Assembly (NCBI RefSeq): GCF_003027925.1
Contig: NZ_PYPS01000005.1
Location: 1-64,000 of the forward strand
Length of the DNA: 64,000 nt
Source of the DNA: Micromonospora sp. RP3T
GTDB taxonomy: Bacteria; Actinomycetota; Actinomycetes; Mycobacteriales; Micromonosporaceae
Reading direction: 5' to 3'
Part shown: positions 17,404-26,049 of the stretch, in pieces
How positions within the stretch are numbered: position 1 is the stretch's first letter
Layout: the number at the start of each line of letters is the position of its first letter
Notes under the pieces: model-generated
Databases searched by the model: none
What the model saw: the letters and a program-made list of their open reading frames with translations, nothing else
Told to the model about the DNA's origin: nothing
Translations under genes and position numbers: made by a program

Positions 17404-18186
17404 ATGACTCAGGACTTTTCCTCCACGTCCGCCACGTACGAGTCGACGAACGGCGGCGGCGTACGCGATCAGGCCCGCCAGGTCGGCTCCGACGCCGCAA
17501 GCGCGGGCGGCGCGGTCGCGCAGACCGCCAAGGAGCAGGGTCGGGAGGTGGTGGGCGAGGCCAAGCGGCAGGCCCGCGACCTCTACGGCGAGACCCGCAA
17601 CCAGGTCACCGCGCAGGCCGGCCAGCAGCAGCAGCGGGCCGCCAGCGGCCTGCGGTCGCTGGCCGACGAGATGCGGTCGATGGCGCAGCAGGGTGGCGGC
17701 TCCGGGCCGGTCACCGAGCTGGCCCACCAGGCGGCCGAGCGGGTGCACGGCGTGGCCGGCTGGCTGGAGCAGCGCGAGCCCGGCGACCTGCTCAACGAGG
17801 TGAAGAGCTACGCCCGCCGCAACCCGGGCACGTTCCTGGTCGGCGCCGCCCTGCTGGGCGTGGTCGCCGGCCGGCTGACCCGGAACATCGCCGCGGTCGG
17901 CAACGACGACAACGGCGTCCGGCCGGCCTACGACCCGGAGCGGACCGCGGTCCTCCCGACCACGCCGGCCGTGCCGACCCAGCCGGCCGGTGGCTACCTC
18001 GACCCGACGCCGGGCACCTACGCCGAGCCGGACCCGGGCTACTCCGCGCCGGGCGCGACCTACCCGGGCGGCGGCGCCCCGAACACCTGGGCCGACCCGG
18101 CCGGCGGCACCGGCCAGCCGCTGCCGCCGCCGAGCCGGACCGACCCGCTGCCGGGCGTGCCGTCGACCGGCGCTCCGCGCCCGTGA
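17404..18186 (+). CDS. Envelope/stress protein with amphipathic helices and one TM segment
   Basis: Protein of 260 aa. Residues 1-130 are charged, Ala/Gln-rich amphipathic helices (RDQARQVGSDAASAGGAVAQ and similar), of the kind seen in stress-induced coating proteins. A short hydrophobic segment follows (PGTFLVGAALLGVVAGRLTR). The C-terminal 80 residues are Pro/Gly/Thr-rich. It is first in a three-gene operon with a holin-like protein and a DUF3618 protein, a combination common in actinomycetes and thought to act at the membrane. GAAGGGA precedes the ATG. No enzymatic motif is seen. Confidence 0.7.
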   Translation: MTQDFSSTSATYESTNGGGVRDQARQVGSDAASAGGAVAQTAKEQGREVVGEAKRQARDLYGETRNQVTAQAGQQQQRAASGLRSLADEMRSMAQQGGGSGPVTELAHQAAERVHGVAGWLEQREPGDLLNEVKSYARRNPGTFLVGAALLGVVAGRLTRNIAAVGNDDNGVRPAYDPERTAVLPTTPAVPTQPAGGYLDPTPGTYAEPDPGYSAPGATYPGGGAPNTWADPAGGTGQPLPPPSRTDPLPGVPSTGAPRP

Positions 18187-18217
18187 GCGGCCGGACCGGC
18201 AGAAGGGAGACCACGGT

Positions 18218-18670
18218 ATGACCGTGCCGACGCAGGACCCCGGCTACCAGGCCGCGGGCGCGCCGCACCACGCCGACGAGGTGCGCGGCAGCTCGATCGG
18301 GCAGTTGATGAGCCAGGTCACCGGCGACCTCTCCACGCTGATGCGCCAGGAGGTCGAGCTGGCCAAGGCCGAGATCCGCCAGGAGGGCAAGAAGGCGGGC
18401 AAGGCCGCCGGCCTCTACGGCGGTGCCGGCTTCGGCGGCTACATGGTGGCGCTCTTCGTCTCCGTCGCGGTGTGGCAGTTCCTCGACAACGTCATGGACT
18501 CCGGCCTGGCCGCGCTCATCGTGGCGGTGGTGTGGGCCGCGATCGCGGCGGTCCTCTACTCCAAGGCGAAGAAGAACGCCGAGCAGATCCGTGGCCTGAA
18601 GCAGACCAACGACAGCGTCCAGCGCATCCCGGACGCACTCAAGCCGCACCCGGAGGGAGTCACCCGATGA
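18218..18670 (+). CDS. Phage holin family protein (Holin-X/DUF1469 type)
   Basis: Membrane protein of 150 aa. An amphipathic helix (SIGQLMSQVTGDLSTLMRQEVELAKAEIRQEGKKAG) precedes two TM helices (YGGAGFGGYMVALFVSVAVWQFL and SGLAALIVAVVWAAIAAVLYS) and a short basic tail. This is the actinobacterial holin-like family; these are chromosomal, not prophage, and their role is unclear. AGAAGGGAGA supplies the ribosome site. Its TGA overlaps the next ATG (ATGA), so translation is coupled. Confidence 0.85.
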   Translation: MTVPTQDPGYQAAGAPHHADEVRGSSIGQLMSQVTGDLSTLMRQEVELAKAEIRQEGKKAGKAAGLYGGAGFGGYMVALFVSVAVWQFLDNVMDSGLAALIVAVVWAAIAAVLYSKAKKNAEQIRGLKQTNDSVQRIPDALKPHPEGVTR

Positions 18671-19305
18671 GCACCGACCCCGACCAGATCCGCCGGGAGA
18701 TCGAAGCCACCCGCAACAACCTCAGCTCGGACGTGGACGCCCTGGCGTACAAGGTCAGCCCGAGCCGCATCGTCGACGACCGCAAGCAGCGCGTCCGCAG
18801 CGCGCTGACGAACGTGAAGGACAAGGTGATGGGAACCGCTTCCGACCTCGGCCACAGCACCGGCCACACCGCCCACTCGGTGGGCGACCACGCCTCCTCG
18901 GCCGCTTCCACGGTGAGTGACAAGGCGCATTCCGCCGCCGCCACGGTGGGCGACGCCGCGCACCGGGCGCCGCAGGTCGTGCGGCAGAAGTCCCAGGGCA
19001 ACCCGATCGCCGCCGGCGTGATCGCCTTCGGCGTCGGCATGCTGGTCTCCTCGCTGATCCCGGCCACCCGCCGCGAGCAGGAGCTCGCCGCGCAGGTCAA
19101 GGAGAAGGCGACCGAGCACAGCGGCGTGGTCAAGGAGAAGCTGGGCGAGGTCGCGAACGAGCTGAAGGACGAGCTGCGCGAGCCGGCCCAGCACGCCGCC
19201 GAGTCGGTGCGCTCCACCGCCCAGGACGCCGTGCACGCGGTCAAGGACGACGGCCGCAGCGCCGCCCAGGACGTGCGGGAGAGCGCCCACCAGGCGCGCT
19301 CCTGA
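18667..19305 (+). CDS. DUF3618 domain protein
   Basis: Protein of 212 aa. The N-terminus DPDQIRREIEATRNNLSSDVDALAYKVSP is the DUF3618 signature (I-R-x-E-I-E-x-T-R-x-x-L). A Ser/His/Ala-rich stretch, one TM helix (NPIAAGVIAFGVGMLVSSLIP) and a long Lys/Glu amphipathic tail with late-embryogenesis-like 11-residue periodicity (KEKLGEVANELKDELREPAQ) follow. It is the last gene of the operon; a GGGGCCC element lies just downstream between it and the convergent glycosyltransferase. Its role is unknown, probably membrane-stress related. Confidence 0.8.
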   Translation: MSTDPDQIRREIEATRNNLSSDVDALAYKVSPSRIVDDRKQRVRSALTNVKDKVMGTASDLGHSTGHTAHSVGDHASSAASTVSDKAHSAAATVGDAAHRAPQVVRQKSQGNPIAAGVIAFGVGMLVSSLIPATRREQELAAQVKEKATEHSGVVKEKLGEVANELKDELREPAQHAAESVRSTAQDAVHAVKDDGRSAAQDVRESAHQARS

Positions 19306-19316
19306 GACCGCGATCT

Positions 19317-19369
19317 GTTGGGCGGGGGCCCCTGCTATCGCTCAGGCGTTAACAAGGGCCCCCGCCTTC
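19317..19369 (+). repeat. GGGGCCC intergenic element (copy C)
   Basis: Complete copy: GTTGGGCGGGGGCCCCTGCT, central ATCGCTCAGGC, then GTTAACAAGGGCCCCCGCCT. Its central GTTAAC supplies the TAA stop of the minus-strand glycosyltransferase, whose last residues (EGGGPC) are encoded by the element. Confidence 0.85.
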
Positions 19370-20431
19370 GCATGTCTCGACCCAGCCGGCCAACTCGTCG
19401 GTGTGGCGGTGTGCTTGCCGACGCCGCAACGCCCTGGTCGGGTGGGCCGCCACGCGTAGGCGGCTGCCCGCGTACGGCACCCCGCCGCGCAGCCGCCGGC
19501 CCGCTGCCAGCCAGGCGCACACGCCGCGCTCCAGCACCCAGACGGGCGCCGCGAGCGTGGTGTGCGCCGGGAAGACGCGGGCCCCGCCGGCCCGTCGCCG
19601 GCCCAGCTCCGCCACCGCGACCGTGATCAGCCCGGCCCGCACCAGCAGCCCCGGACGGCGGGCGGCGAGCGCGACCGCCGTGGCCGGCAGCACCGCCAGC
19701 GCGGCCAGCAGCCACGCCGGCCGGGCCGTCTCGTCGTACGCCTGGCGCACCCGCTGCCCGAGGAAGTGCCCGGCGGTGGGCGGCAGTCGCCGGACGTACA
19801 GCCAGGCCGGGGTGGCCGTGCTGCCGCCGTACGCGCGGACGGTCCGGACCAGCTCCAGGTTCTCGAAGAGCACGTCCGGGTCGTAGCCGCCCATCGCCAG
19901 GAAGGTGCTCCGGCGCAGCGCCAGCGTGCCCGGCCAGTCCCCGCCGAACACCCGGGCGAGCAGCGTCCGTCCGGTGTCCCACCAGGCGTGCCAGGGCAGC
20001 GGAGCGAAGTGGTTCTGCGGCCGGACCAGGTCCACCCGGTCGAGCAGGTCGTGCACCGCGCGCAACGCCGTCAGGTCGTACCGGACGTCGTCGTCGGCGA
20101 TCACCACGTGCTCGTGCCGCGCCAGCGCGACGCCGGTGAGCACCCCGAGCGCCTTGCCGTTGCGCCCGCGCAGCGCGGGATCCGGCGGGACGTGCCGGAT
20201 CAGCCCCCGCCAGGCGGCCGCGTGCCGGGCGAACACCTCCGGCGGTGAGCCGTCGACCACCACCACGTCCACCCAGCGGCGCAGCTCGCGCAGGTAGCCG
20301 GTCAGCTCGTCGAGACCGGTGTCGTCGGCGGCGCGCAGCGGCAGGACGTACGCCATCGGGAGCCGGTCCGGCGCGGACGCCGCGACGGACCGGCCGGGGT
20401 GCGGCAGCGGTGGAACGGTCGCTCGGGTCAC
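19349..20431 (-). CDS. Family 2 glycosyltransferase
   Basis: Predicted GT-A glycosyltransferase of 360 aa. The N-terminal nucleotide-sugar domain has VVVVDGSPPEVF and the DXD-like metal site VIADDDVRYD, followed by DWPGTLALRRSTFLAMGGYD and an acceptor-site region FENLELVRTVRAYGG. C-terminal hydrophobic segments (WLLAALAVLPATAVALAA and following) suggest membrane attachment. GTG 20431, preceded by GGAGA, is the likely start. It lies 101 bp downstream of the CYP152 gene on the same strand, so the two may form an operon that modifies a lipid. The last six codons come from an intergenic repeat element. Confidence 0.8.
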   Translation of the reverse strand: MTRATVPPLPHPGRSVAASAPDRLPMAYVLPLRAADDTGLDELTGYLRELRRWVDVVVVDGSPPEVFARHAAAWRGLIRHVPPDPALRGRNGKALGVLTGVALARHEHVVIADDDVRYDLTALRAVHDLLDRVDLVRPQNHFAPLPWHAWWDTGRTLLARVFGGDWPGTLALRRSTFLAMGGYDPDVLFENLELVRTVRAYGGSTATPAWLYVRRLPPTAGHFLGQRVRQAYDETARPAWLLAALAVLPATAVALAARRPGLLVRAGLITVAVAELGRRRAGGARVFPAHTTLAAPVWVLERGVCAWLAAGRRLRGGVPYAGSRLRVAAHPTRALRRRQAHRHTDELAGWVETCEGGGPC

Positions 20432-20532
20432 GTCGTCTCCGGTCGGGTCGGGTCCCGCGAGTGCCCGCAGCGCGGCCCCTGAAACCGCTTCGGTGCTCCG
20501 GCGCCTGACCGCGTCGGGGCGCGGCGACCCGC

Positions 20533-21780
20533 TCAGCCGGCCGGCCGTACGCCGTCGACGACCAGCCCGCTGGGCGGCAGCGTCGGCATCCGGGTGAGGT
20601 CGAGCGCCAGGTCCTGCGGCGGGACGCGGTAGCTCATCGCGCCGGTCAGGTTGGCCACCGCCCGCTTCATCAACTCGATCGTGATCCACTCGCCGGCGCA
20701 GCGGTGACCCGTGTCGTGGTCGCCGCCGCCCTGCGGGACCAGACCGAACGGGTCGTCCCGCCAACCGGCGAAGCGCTCCGGGCGGAACCGCTCCGGCTCC
20801 GGCCACAGCTCCGGGTGGTGGTTGGTGCCGTACAGGTCGAGCAGCACCCGGCGGCCCTGCGGGAACGCGTACCCCCGCCACTCGAACGAGCGGCGCACCC
20901 GCGCGGCGGCCAGCGGGAAGAACGGGTAGTAGCGGCGGACCTCCTGCACGAACCGCTCGGTCGCGTCGTCGTCGCCGCGTACCCGGTCGCGCCAGTGCGG
21001 GTGGTCGTGCAGCGCCAGCGCGGCGAAGACCACGTACCGGTCCACCGCGACCGTGGGACGCAGCACGTTGAGCAGCTCCACCGCGGCGATCCGGCGGGGC
21101 AGCGGCTGGCCGCGTTCGTCCCGGTGCTCGGCGACGATCCGCAGCGCGCTGCCCTCGGGCGCCGGTAGCGCGCCCGCGCGGACCCGCTCGACCAGCGCGC
21201 CGGCCCAGCGTTCGGCCCGGCGGCGGCCGAGCAGGCCGCGCCAGTGCTTCGGGCCCAGCACCGCCGGTCCCTCGATCATGGCGTGCATCTCGGCGGTGCG
21301 GCGGCGCACGTCCGCCTCGGCCAGCGGCACCCCGGCCCAGGCCCAGACCGCGCGGGTCAGCAGCCGGCCCATCTCGTCGTAGAGCACCACCGGCCCGTGT
21401 TCCGCCCAGGCCGGGATCCGGGCCCGCCACTCGTCGTCGAAGAGCTGCCCGAGCCGCCGGACCGCGGCCGGCGTCATCATCGACATGAACATCGCCTTGC
21501 GGGCGCGGTGCGCCGCCCCGTCGAGGCCCTGGACGCCACCCACCCCGGTCAGCGTGCGCTGGCCGCGCATCGGCGTGGCGCCACGCCGGACGAACCGCTC
21601 TTCGTCGTAGAACAGCTCGGCGGCCTCCCGGCCGCGCAGGCAGATGGTCGGCTCCAGCAGCAGCCGGGTCTGCACGACGTCGGAGCCCAGCCGGTCGCAG
21701 CGGGCGCCGACGAAGCGGTAGCCCTCCCGGAAGTAGGCAAGCGTGCTGTCCGGGCTCCGGTCGCTCGGCATGGTGCTCAT
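20533..21780 (-). CDS. CYP152-type cytochrome P450 (fatty-acid peroxygenase)
   Basis: Haem-thiolate enzyme of 415 aa that probably hydroxylates (or decarboxylates) fatty acids using hydrogen peroxide, so no redox partner is needed and none is encoded nearby. The family pattern is clear: LLNVLRPTVAVDRYVVFAALAL with the Arg-Pro pair that binds the fatty-acid carboxylate; EVRRYYPFFP; and the haem loop QGGGDHDTGHRCAGE with ligand C361. The usual P450 acid-alcohol pair in helix I is absent, as expected. The ATG has only a modest ribosome site (GGAGCAACCGAG). It is likely co-transcribed with the downstream glycosyltransferase. Confidence 0.9.
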   Translation of the reverse strand: MSTMPSDRSPDSTLAYFREGYRFVGARCDRLGSDVVQTRLLLEPTICLRGREAAELFYDEERFVRRGATPMRGQRTLTGVGGVQGLDGAAHRARKAMFMSMMTPAAVRRLGQLFDDEWRARIPAWAEHGPVVLYDEMGRLLTRAVWAWAGVPLAEADVRRRTAEMHAMIEGPAVLGPKHWRGLLGRRRAERWAGALVERVRAGALPAPEGSALRIVAEHRDERGQPLPRRIAAVELLNVLRPTVAVDRYVVFAALALHDHPHWRDRVRGDDDATERFVQEVRRYYPFFPLAAARVRRSFEWRGYAFPQGRRVLLDLYGTNHHPELWPEPERFRPERFAGWRDDPFGLVPQGGGDHDTGHRCAGEWITIELMKRAVANLTGAMSYRVPPQDLALDLTRMPTLPPSGLVVDGVRPAG

Positions 21781-22048
21781 CTCGGTTGCTCCTGACCCGG
21801 CTCGGCGACCTGCGCGATCTGCGCTGCCTGGACCCTGCGCGGTCCGCGCTACCTACCCGCGCCGACGCGGCCGAATCCTCCGTTTCCGCAGGTCCGCCCG
21901 CCCAGGGGAGGGCGGACCACACACCCGGGCGCTGGCCCCTCCCCGGGCGCGGAAAAGCTGGTTGGCTCGTACCCGGACCGGCGGCGGCCGGTCCGGCCCC
22001 GCCGGTCCGGCGTCCGGCGGGCGGTCACCGGCGACGGGGGAGGCACGG

Positions 22049-22438
22049 ATGCGCGACAACCGGGCGGCGCGGCGGTATCACCGCGACGGGACGGCCGGGC
22101 TGCGGGGCGGCGGCCGGGCGGAGCCACTGACCAGCGGGCCCCGGCTCGCCGGGGCCCGCCCGCCGGGGTTCTTCACCGTGCACCTCGGCTTCGTGGCCGC
22201 CGATCCCGCCGTCGCGCGGGAGCTGGCCGTCGCGTACGCGGAAGCGCTCGACCTGCTCCGCCCGGAGCTGGCGCTCGGCGCGGCGGCGCTGTCCCCGGCC
22301 GACGCCTGGCACCGGGCCGAGCGGCTGTTCTGCGGGGCGGCCGGGCCCGACGGCGAGCGGTGCGCCGACGTGGCCGGCCATCCCGGCTTCCACCATGCGC
22401 CCGGGCCGGGCGGCCTCGGCTGGGGCGACGGTGACTGA
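22049..22438 (+). CDS. Hypothetical protein, 129 aa
   Basis: No family recognised. GGGGGAGG lies 6 bases before the ATG. After a basic N-terminus (MRDNRAARRYHRDG), the body is helical (FTVHLGFVAADPAVARELAVAYAEALDLLRPEL). Two Cys and three His occur in the last third (RLFCGAAGPDGERCADVAGHPGFHH), which could bind a metal. The gene ends 10 bp before the convergent DUF397 gene. Its upstream ~250 bp, shared with the divergent P450 gene, shows no other ORF I would support. Confidence 0.55.
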   Translation: MRDNRAARRYHRDGTAGLRGGGRAEPLTSGPRLAGARPPGFFTVHLGFVAADPAVARELAVAYAEALDLLRPELALGAAALSPADAWHRAERLFCGAAGPDGERCADVAGHPGFHHAPGPGGLGWGDGD

Positions 22439-22448
22439 TCCGGCCGGC

Positions 22449-22667
22449 TCAGTCGAGGTCGAACTCGCCGTCCTGAGCGCCCGCCACGAACGCGTCCCAC
22501 TCGGCCTGGGTGAAGACCAGGACCGGGCCGTCCGGTTCGGCCGAGTTGCGCATCCCGATCAGGTCGTCGACGAAGGCCACCTCGACCGCGCCCTCGGACG
22601 TGTCGCCCTCCGCTCGCTGCCAAACCGCCCGAGAAATGTCGAAATCACCCTTGGGGTGCTGACCCAT
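22449..22667 (-). CDS. DUF397 domain protein
   Basis: Protein of 72 aa with the DUF397 pattern: FVDDLIGMRNSAEPDGPVLVFTQAEWDAFVAGAQDGEFDL. Such proteins usually pair with an XRE-family regulator in actinomycetes and act as antitoxin-like or anti-regulator partners. No XRE gene adjoins this one, so it is an orphan. GGAGGAAC before the ATG is a good ribosome site. It is divergent from pepN with only 66 bp between starts. Confidence 0.8.
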   Translation of the reverse strand: MGQHPKGDFDISRAVWQRAEGDTSEGAVEVAFVDDLIGMRNSAEPDGPVLVFTQAEWDAFVAGAQDGEFDLD

Positions 22668-22721
22668 CGTTGTTCCTCCATCGCCACGCGTCACAGGACG
22701 GCCCGTGCGGACCTCATCGGG

Positions 22722-22727
22722 CAGGAT
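22722..22727 (+). promoter_or_regulatory. -10 box of a leaderless promoter (pepN)
   Basis: CAGGAT ends 6 bases before ATG 22734, which lacks a ribosome site. This fixes the pepN start at the ATG rather than further upstream. Confidence 0.5.
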
Positions 22728-22733
22728 AAGCGG

Positions 22734-25250
22734 ATGCCGAGCCTGACCCGTGCAGAGGCGACCGCGCGTGGCGCGTCGATCACCGTCGAGTCCTATCAGG
22801 TGGACCTCGACGTGACCGGCGACGTCGAGCGGTTCCGCTCCACCACCACCATCCGGTTCCGGGCCACCCCCGGCGCCGAGACGTTCGTCGACGTCAAGCC
22901 CCGCCGACTCCTCCGGGTCCGCCTCAACGACCGCGACCTCGATCCGGCCCTGCTGGCCGACGGGCGACTACCGCTCACCGGGCTGGCCGGGGCCAACGAG
23001 ATCACCGTCGAGGCCGAGATGGCCTACTCCAACACCGGCGAGGGGCTGCACCGCTTCGTCGACCCGGCCGACGGCGAGACGTACCTCTACGCGATGTCCT
23101 TCCTGGACGACGGGCCGCGCATCTTCGCCGCCTTCGACCAACCCGACCTGAAGGCCCCGGTGACGCTGGCGGTCACCGCGCCGCCGGAGTGGACGGTGGC
23201 CGCGAACGGGCAGCTCGCCGACCGGCCGGCGCCGGGGCGGTGGGAGTTCGCCCCGACCGCGCCGCTGGCCACCTATCTCGTCTCGCTGGTCGCCGGGCCC
23301 TGGCACGTGCTGCGCGCCGAGCACGACGGCATCCCGCTCGGCTTCTACTGCCGGCGTTCGCTCGCGGCGCACCTCGACGCCGACGCGGACGAGATCCTCA
23401 CCGTCACCCGGCAGTGCCTCGACCGCTTCCACCAGCTCTTCGCCGAGCGCTACCCGTTCGGCAAGTACGACCAGGCGTTCGTGCCCGAGTTCAACGCCGG
23501 CGCGATGGAGAACCCGGGCCTGGTGACGCTGCGCGACGACTACGTCTTCCGCTCCGCGGTCACCGACAGCCAGCGTGAGTACCGGGCCACCGTGATCGCC
23601 CACGAGATGGCGCACATGTGGTTCGGCGACCTGGTCACCATGCGCTGGTGGGACGACCTGTGGCTGAACGAGTCGTTCGCGGAGTACCTCGGCACCCGGG
23701 TCACCGCCGAGGCCACCCGCTTCGACCAGGCGTGGACCACCTTCGCGCTGCGTCGCAAGGCGTGGGGATACGCCGCCGACCAGCGCCCCTCCACCCACCC
23801 GGTGGCGCCCGAGGAGGTCGCCGACGCGGCGGCGGGCCTGCTGAACTTCGACGGCATCTCGTACGCCAAGGGCGCCGGGGTGCTGCGTCAGCTCGTCGCC
23901 TGGCTCGGTGACGACGTGTTCCTCGCCGGTCTGAACGCGCACTTCGCCGCGCACCGGTTCGGCAACGCCACCCTCGCCGACCTGCTCGACAGCCTCGGCT
24001 CGGCCGCCGGCCGGGACCTCAGCGGCTGGGCCGAGCGGTGGCTGCGCCGGGCGCAGGTCAACACGCTGCGGATGGAGACCGCGGTGGACGCCGACGGCCG
24101 GTGGACCGAGGTGGCGGTGACGCAGACCGCGCCGACGACCCATCCGGTGCGGCGACCGCACCGCATCGGTGTGGCCCACCACACCGCCGAGGGCCTGACG
24201 CGCCGGGTCGAGGTCGACCTCGACCCGGACGCCGACGGCGGCCGGACGCCGCTGCCCGAGCTGACCGGTCAGCCCGCCACCGGCCTGCTGCTGCCCAATG
24301 CGGGCGACCTCACGTTCGCCAAGATCCGGCTCGACGCGGCCTCCGCCGACGCGGTGCCGATGCTGCTCCCCGGGCTCGACGACCCGCTGGCCCGGGCGCT
24401 GCTCTGGGGTGAGGCGCTGGACGCCGCCACCGACGGCGAGCGGCCGGTCGCCGAGCTGGTCACCCTGATCACCGCCGCGCTGCCGGCCGAGACCGAGGTG
24501 ATCATCGCGGAGGACGTGCTCGCGCTCAGCCGCAACCTCGTCGACCGCTACCTGGAGCCGCTGGCCCGGGACGCGGCGCTGCTGCGGATCGCCGAGGCGT
24601 GCCGGGCGCTGCTGGTCGGCGCTCCCGCCGGCGGTTCGCTCCAGCTCGCCGCCGTGCGGGGCCTGATCGGCGCCACCACCGATGCCGACCTGCTCCACGG
24701 TTGGCTGGCCGGCGCGGGCGTGCCGGAGGGGCTGGCGGTCGACGCCGACCTGCGCTGGGCGCTCCTGCACCGGCTGGTGGTGCTGGGTGGGGCCGGCGAG
24801 GCGGAGATCGCCGCCGAGTCGGCCGCCGACCGCAGCGCCACCGGCGCCGAGCGGGCGGCCGGCTGCCGGGCGGCCCTGCCGGACGCCGACGCCAAGCGGG
24901 CGGCCTGGGAGATCATCGTCAGCAACACTGAGCTGTCGAACCGGTTGGTGGAGGCCACCGCCGAGGGGTTCTGGCAGCCGGAGCAGGCGGAGCTGACCGC
25001 CGGCTACGTCGAGCGTTACTTCGCCGAGATGCCGGCGGCCGCGCGTCTGCGTACCGCGTGGGTGGCCGACCGGGTGGCGACCGTGGCGTTCCCGCGCTAC
25101 GCCGTGGCGCAGTCCACCCGGGAACTGGCCGCGGCGTTGCTGGCCCGCGACGACCTGACGCCGGGGTTGCGCCGGCGGGTCGTCGACCTGGACGACGACC
25201 TGCGCCGCGCGCTGGTGGCCCGGACGGCGGTGGCCGCGGTGGGCGCCTGA
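22734..25250 (+). CDS. pepN: Aminopeptidase N (M1 family)
   Basis: Zinc aminopeptidase of 838 aa that trims N-terminal residues from peptides in the cytoplasm. The substrate-recognition motif is GAMENPG (about 256). The zinc site is HEMAHMWFGDL (H290, E291, H294), with E313 in LNESFAEYLG as third ligand. A C-terminal ERAP1-like helical domain follows. The length matches actinobacterial PepN. Transcription appears leaderless. A strong 19-bp hairpin follows and separates it from nadD. Confidence 0.95.
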   Translation: MPSLTRAEATARGASITVESYQVDLDVTGDVERFRSTTTIRFRATPGAETFVDVKPRRLLRVRLNDRDLDPALLADGRLPLTGLAGANEITVEAEMAYSNTGEGLHRFVDPADGETYLYAMSFLDDGPRIFAAFDQPDLKAPVTLAVTAPPEWTVAANGQLADRPAPGRWEFAPTAPLATYLVSLVAGPWHVLRAEHDGIPLGFYCRRSLAAHLDADADEILTVTRQCLDRFHQLFAERYPFGKYDQAFVPEFNAGAMENPGLVTLRDDYVFRSAVTDSQREYRATVIAHEMAHMWFGDLVTMRWWDDLWLNESFAEYLGTRVTAEATRFDQAWTTFALRRKAWGYAADQRPSTHPVAPEEVADAAAGLLNFDGISYAKGAGVLRQLVAWLGDDVFLAGLNAHFAAHRFGNATLADLLDSLGSAAGRDLSGWAERWLRRAQVNTLRMETAVDADGRWTEVAVTQTAPTTHPVRRPHRIGVAHHTAEGLTRRVEVDLDPDADGGRTPLPELTGQPATGLLLPNAGDLTFAKIRLDAASADAVPMLLPGLDDPLARALLWGEALDAATDGERPVAELVTLITAALPAETEVIIAEDVLALSRNLVDRYLEPLARDAALLRIAEACRALLVGAPAGGSLQLAAVRGLIGATTDADLLHGWLAGAGVPEGLAVDADLRWALLHRLVVLGGAGEAEIAAESAADRSATGAERAAGCRAALPDADAKRAAWEIIVSNTELSNRLVEATAEGFWQPEQAELTAGYVERYFAEMPAAARLRTAWVADRVATVAFPRYAVAQSTRELAAALLARDDLTPGLRRRVVDLDDDLRRALVARTAVAAVGA

Positions 25251-25252
25251 CC

Positions 25253-25298
25253 GCCGGCTCGCGCCGGGCGGCCGACCGCCCGCCCGGCGCGAGCCGGC
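25253..25298 (+). terminator. Terminator after pepN
   Basis: A perfect 19-bp stem (GCCGGCTCGCGCCGGGCGG and its complement) with an 8-base loop begins 3 bp after the stop codon. Confidence 0.75.
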
Positions 25299-25330
25299 GC
25301 ACCCCGGCCGACCGACACCGGGGCACGGCC

Positions 25331-25336
25331 TAGGAT
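25331..25336 (+). promoter_or_regulatory. -10 box of a leaderless promoter (nadD)
   Basis: TAGGAT ends 6 bases before GTG 25343; no ribosome site is present. Confidence 0.55.
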
Positions 25337-25342
25337 CGCGGG

Positions 25343-25939
25343 GTGGAGGAAGACATCCGGCGGATCGGCATCATGGGTGGCACGTTCGACCCGATCCACC
25401 ACGGTCACCTGGTGGCGGCGAGCGAGGTGGCCGACCGGTTCGGGCTGGACGAGGTGGTCTTCGTGCCGACCGGGCAACCGTGGCAGAAGGCGGACGAACC
25501 GGTCAGCCCGGCCGAGGACCGCTACCTGATGACCGTGATCGCGACCGCCTCCAACCCCCGCTTCCAGGTGAGCCGGGTCGACATCGACCGCGGCGGGCCC
25601 ACCTACACCGTCGACACGCTGCGCGACCTGCACGCCGAGTACGGCCCGAAGGCGCAGCTCTTCTTCATCACCGGCGCGGACGCGCTGGAGCGCATCCTCT
25701 CCTGGAAGGACCTGGACGACGTCCTGGAGTTGGCCCACTTCATCGGGGTGACCCGCCCCGGCTTCGAGTTGACCGACAAGCACCTACCGGCCGACTCGGT
25801 CAGCCTGGTGCAGGTGCCCGCGATGGCCATCTCCTCGACCGACTGTCGGGCCCGGGTCGGCCGGGGCGAGCCGGTCTGGTACCTGGTACCGGACGGTGTG
25901 GTGCAGTACATCGCCAAACGGCGCCTCTACCAGCGATGA
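25343..25939 (+). CDS. nadD: Nicotinate-nucleotide adenylyltransferase
   Basis: Joins nicotinate mononucleotide and ATP to give deamido-NAD in NAD synthesis. At 198 aa it is full length. The nucleotidyltransferase signature is [11 protein letters not shown] near the N-terminus, and the second ATP motif is SSTDCRARV (the ISSTxxR motif). GTG 25343 is chosen from the leaderless promoter. nadD before rsfS is a widely conserved order. Confidence 0.95.
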   Translation: MEEDIRRIGIMGGTFDPIHHGHLVAASEVADRFGLDEVVFVPTGQPWQKADEPVSPAEDRYLMTVIATASNPRFQVSRVDIDRGGPTYTVDTLRDLHAEYGPKAQLFFITGADALERILSWKDLDDVLELAHFIGVTRPGFELTDKHLPADSVSLVQVPAMAISSTDCRARVGRGEPVWYLVPDGVVQYIAKRRLYQR

Positions 25940-26049
25940 TCTCGCCCGGTACCGCCCCGTTCATGCCGATAACCGGCCAGAACTGACAGGTCGTCACGCC
26001 GCCCGGTGTGAGAGGCTTGGAGGGTCGCACGGTTGATCGAAGGAGAACG

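Noticed and set aside
18218-18670. Holin-like gene as evidence of a prophage
   Set aside because: No endolysin, capsid, integrase or other phage gene is nearby; this family is common as a chromosomal membrane protein in actinomycetes.
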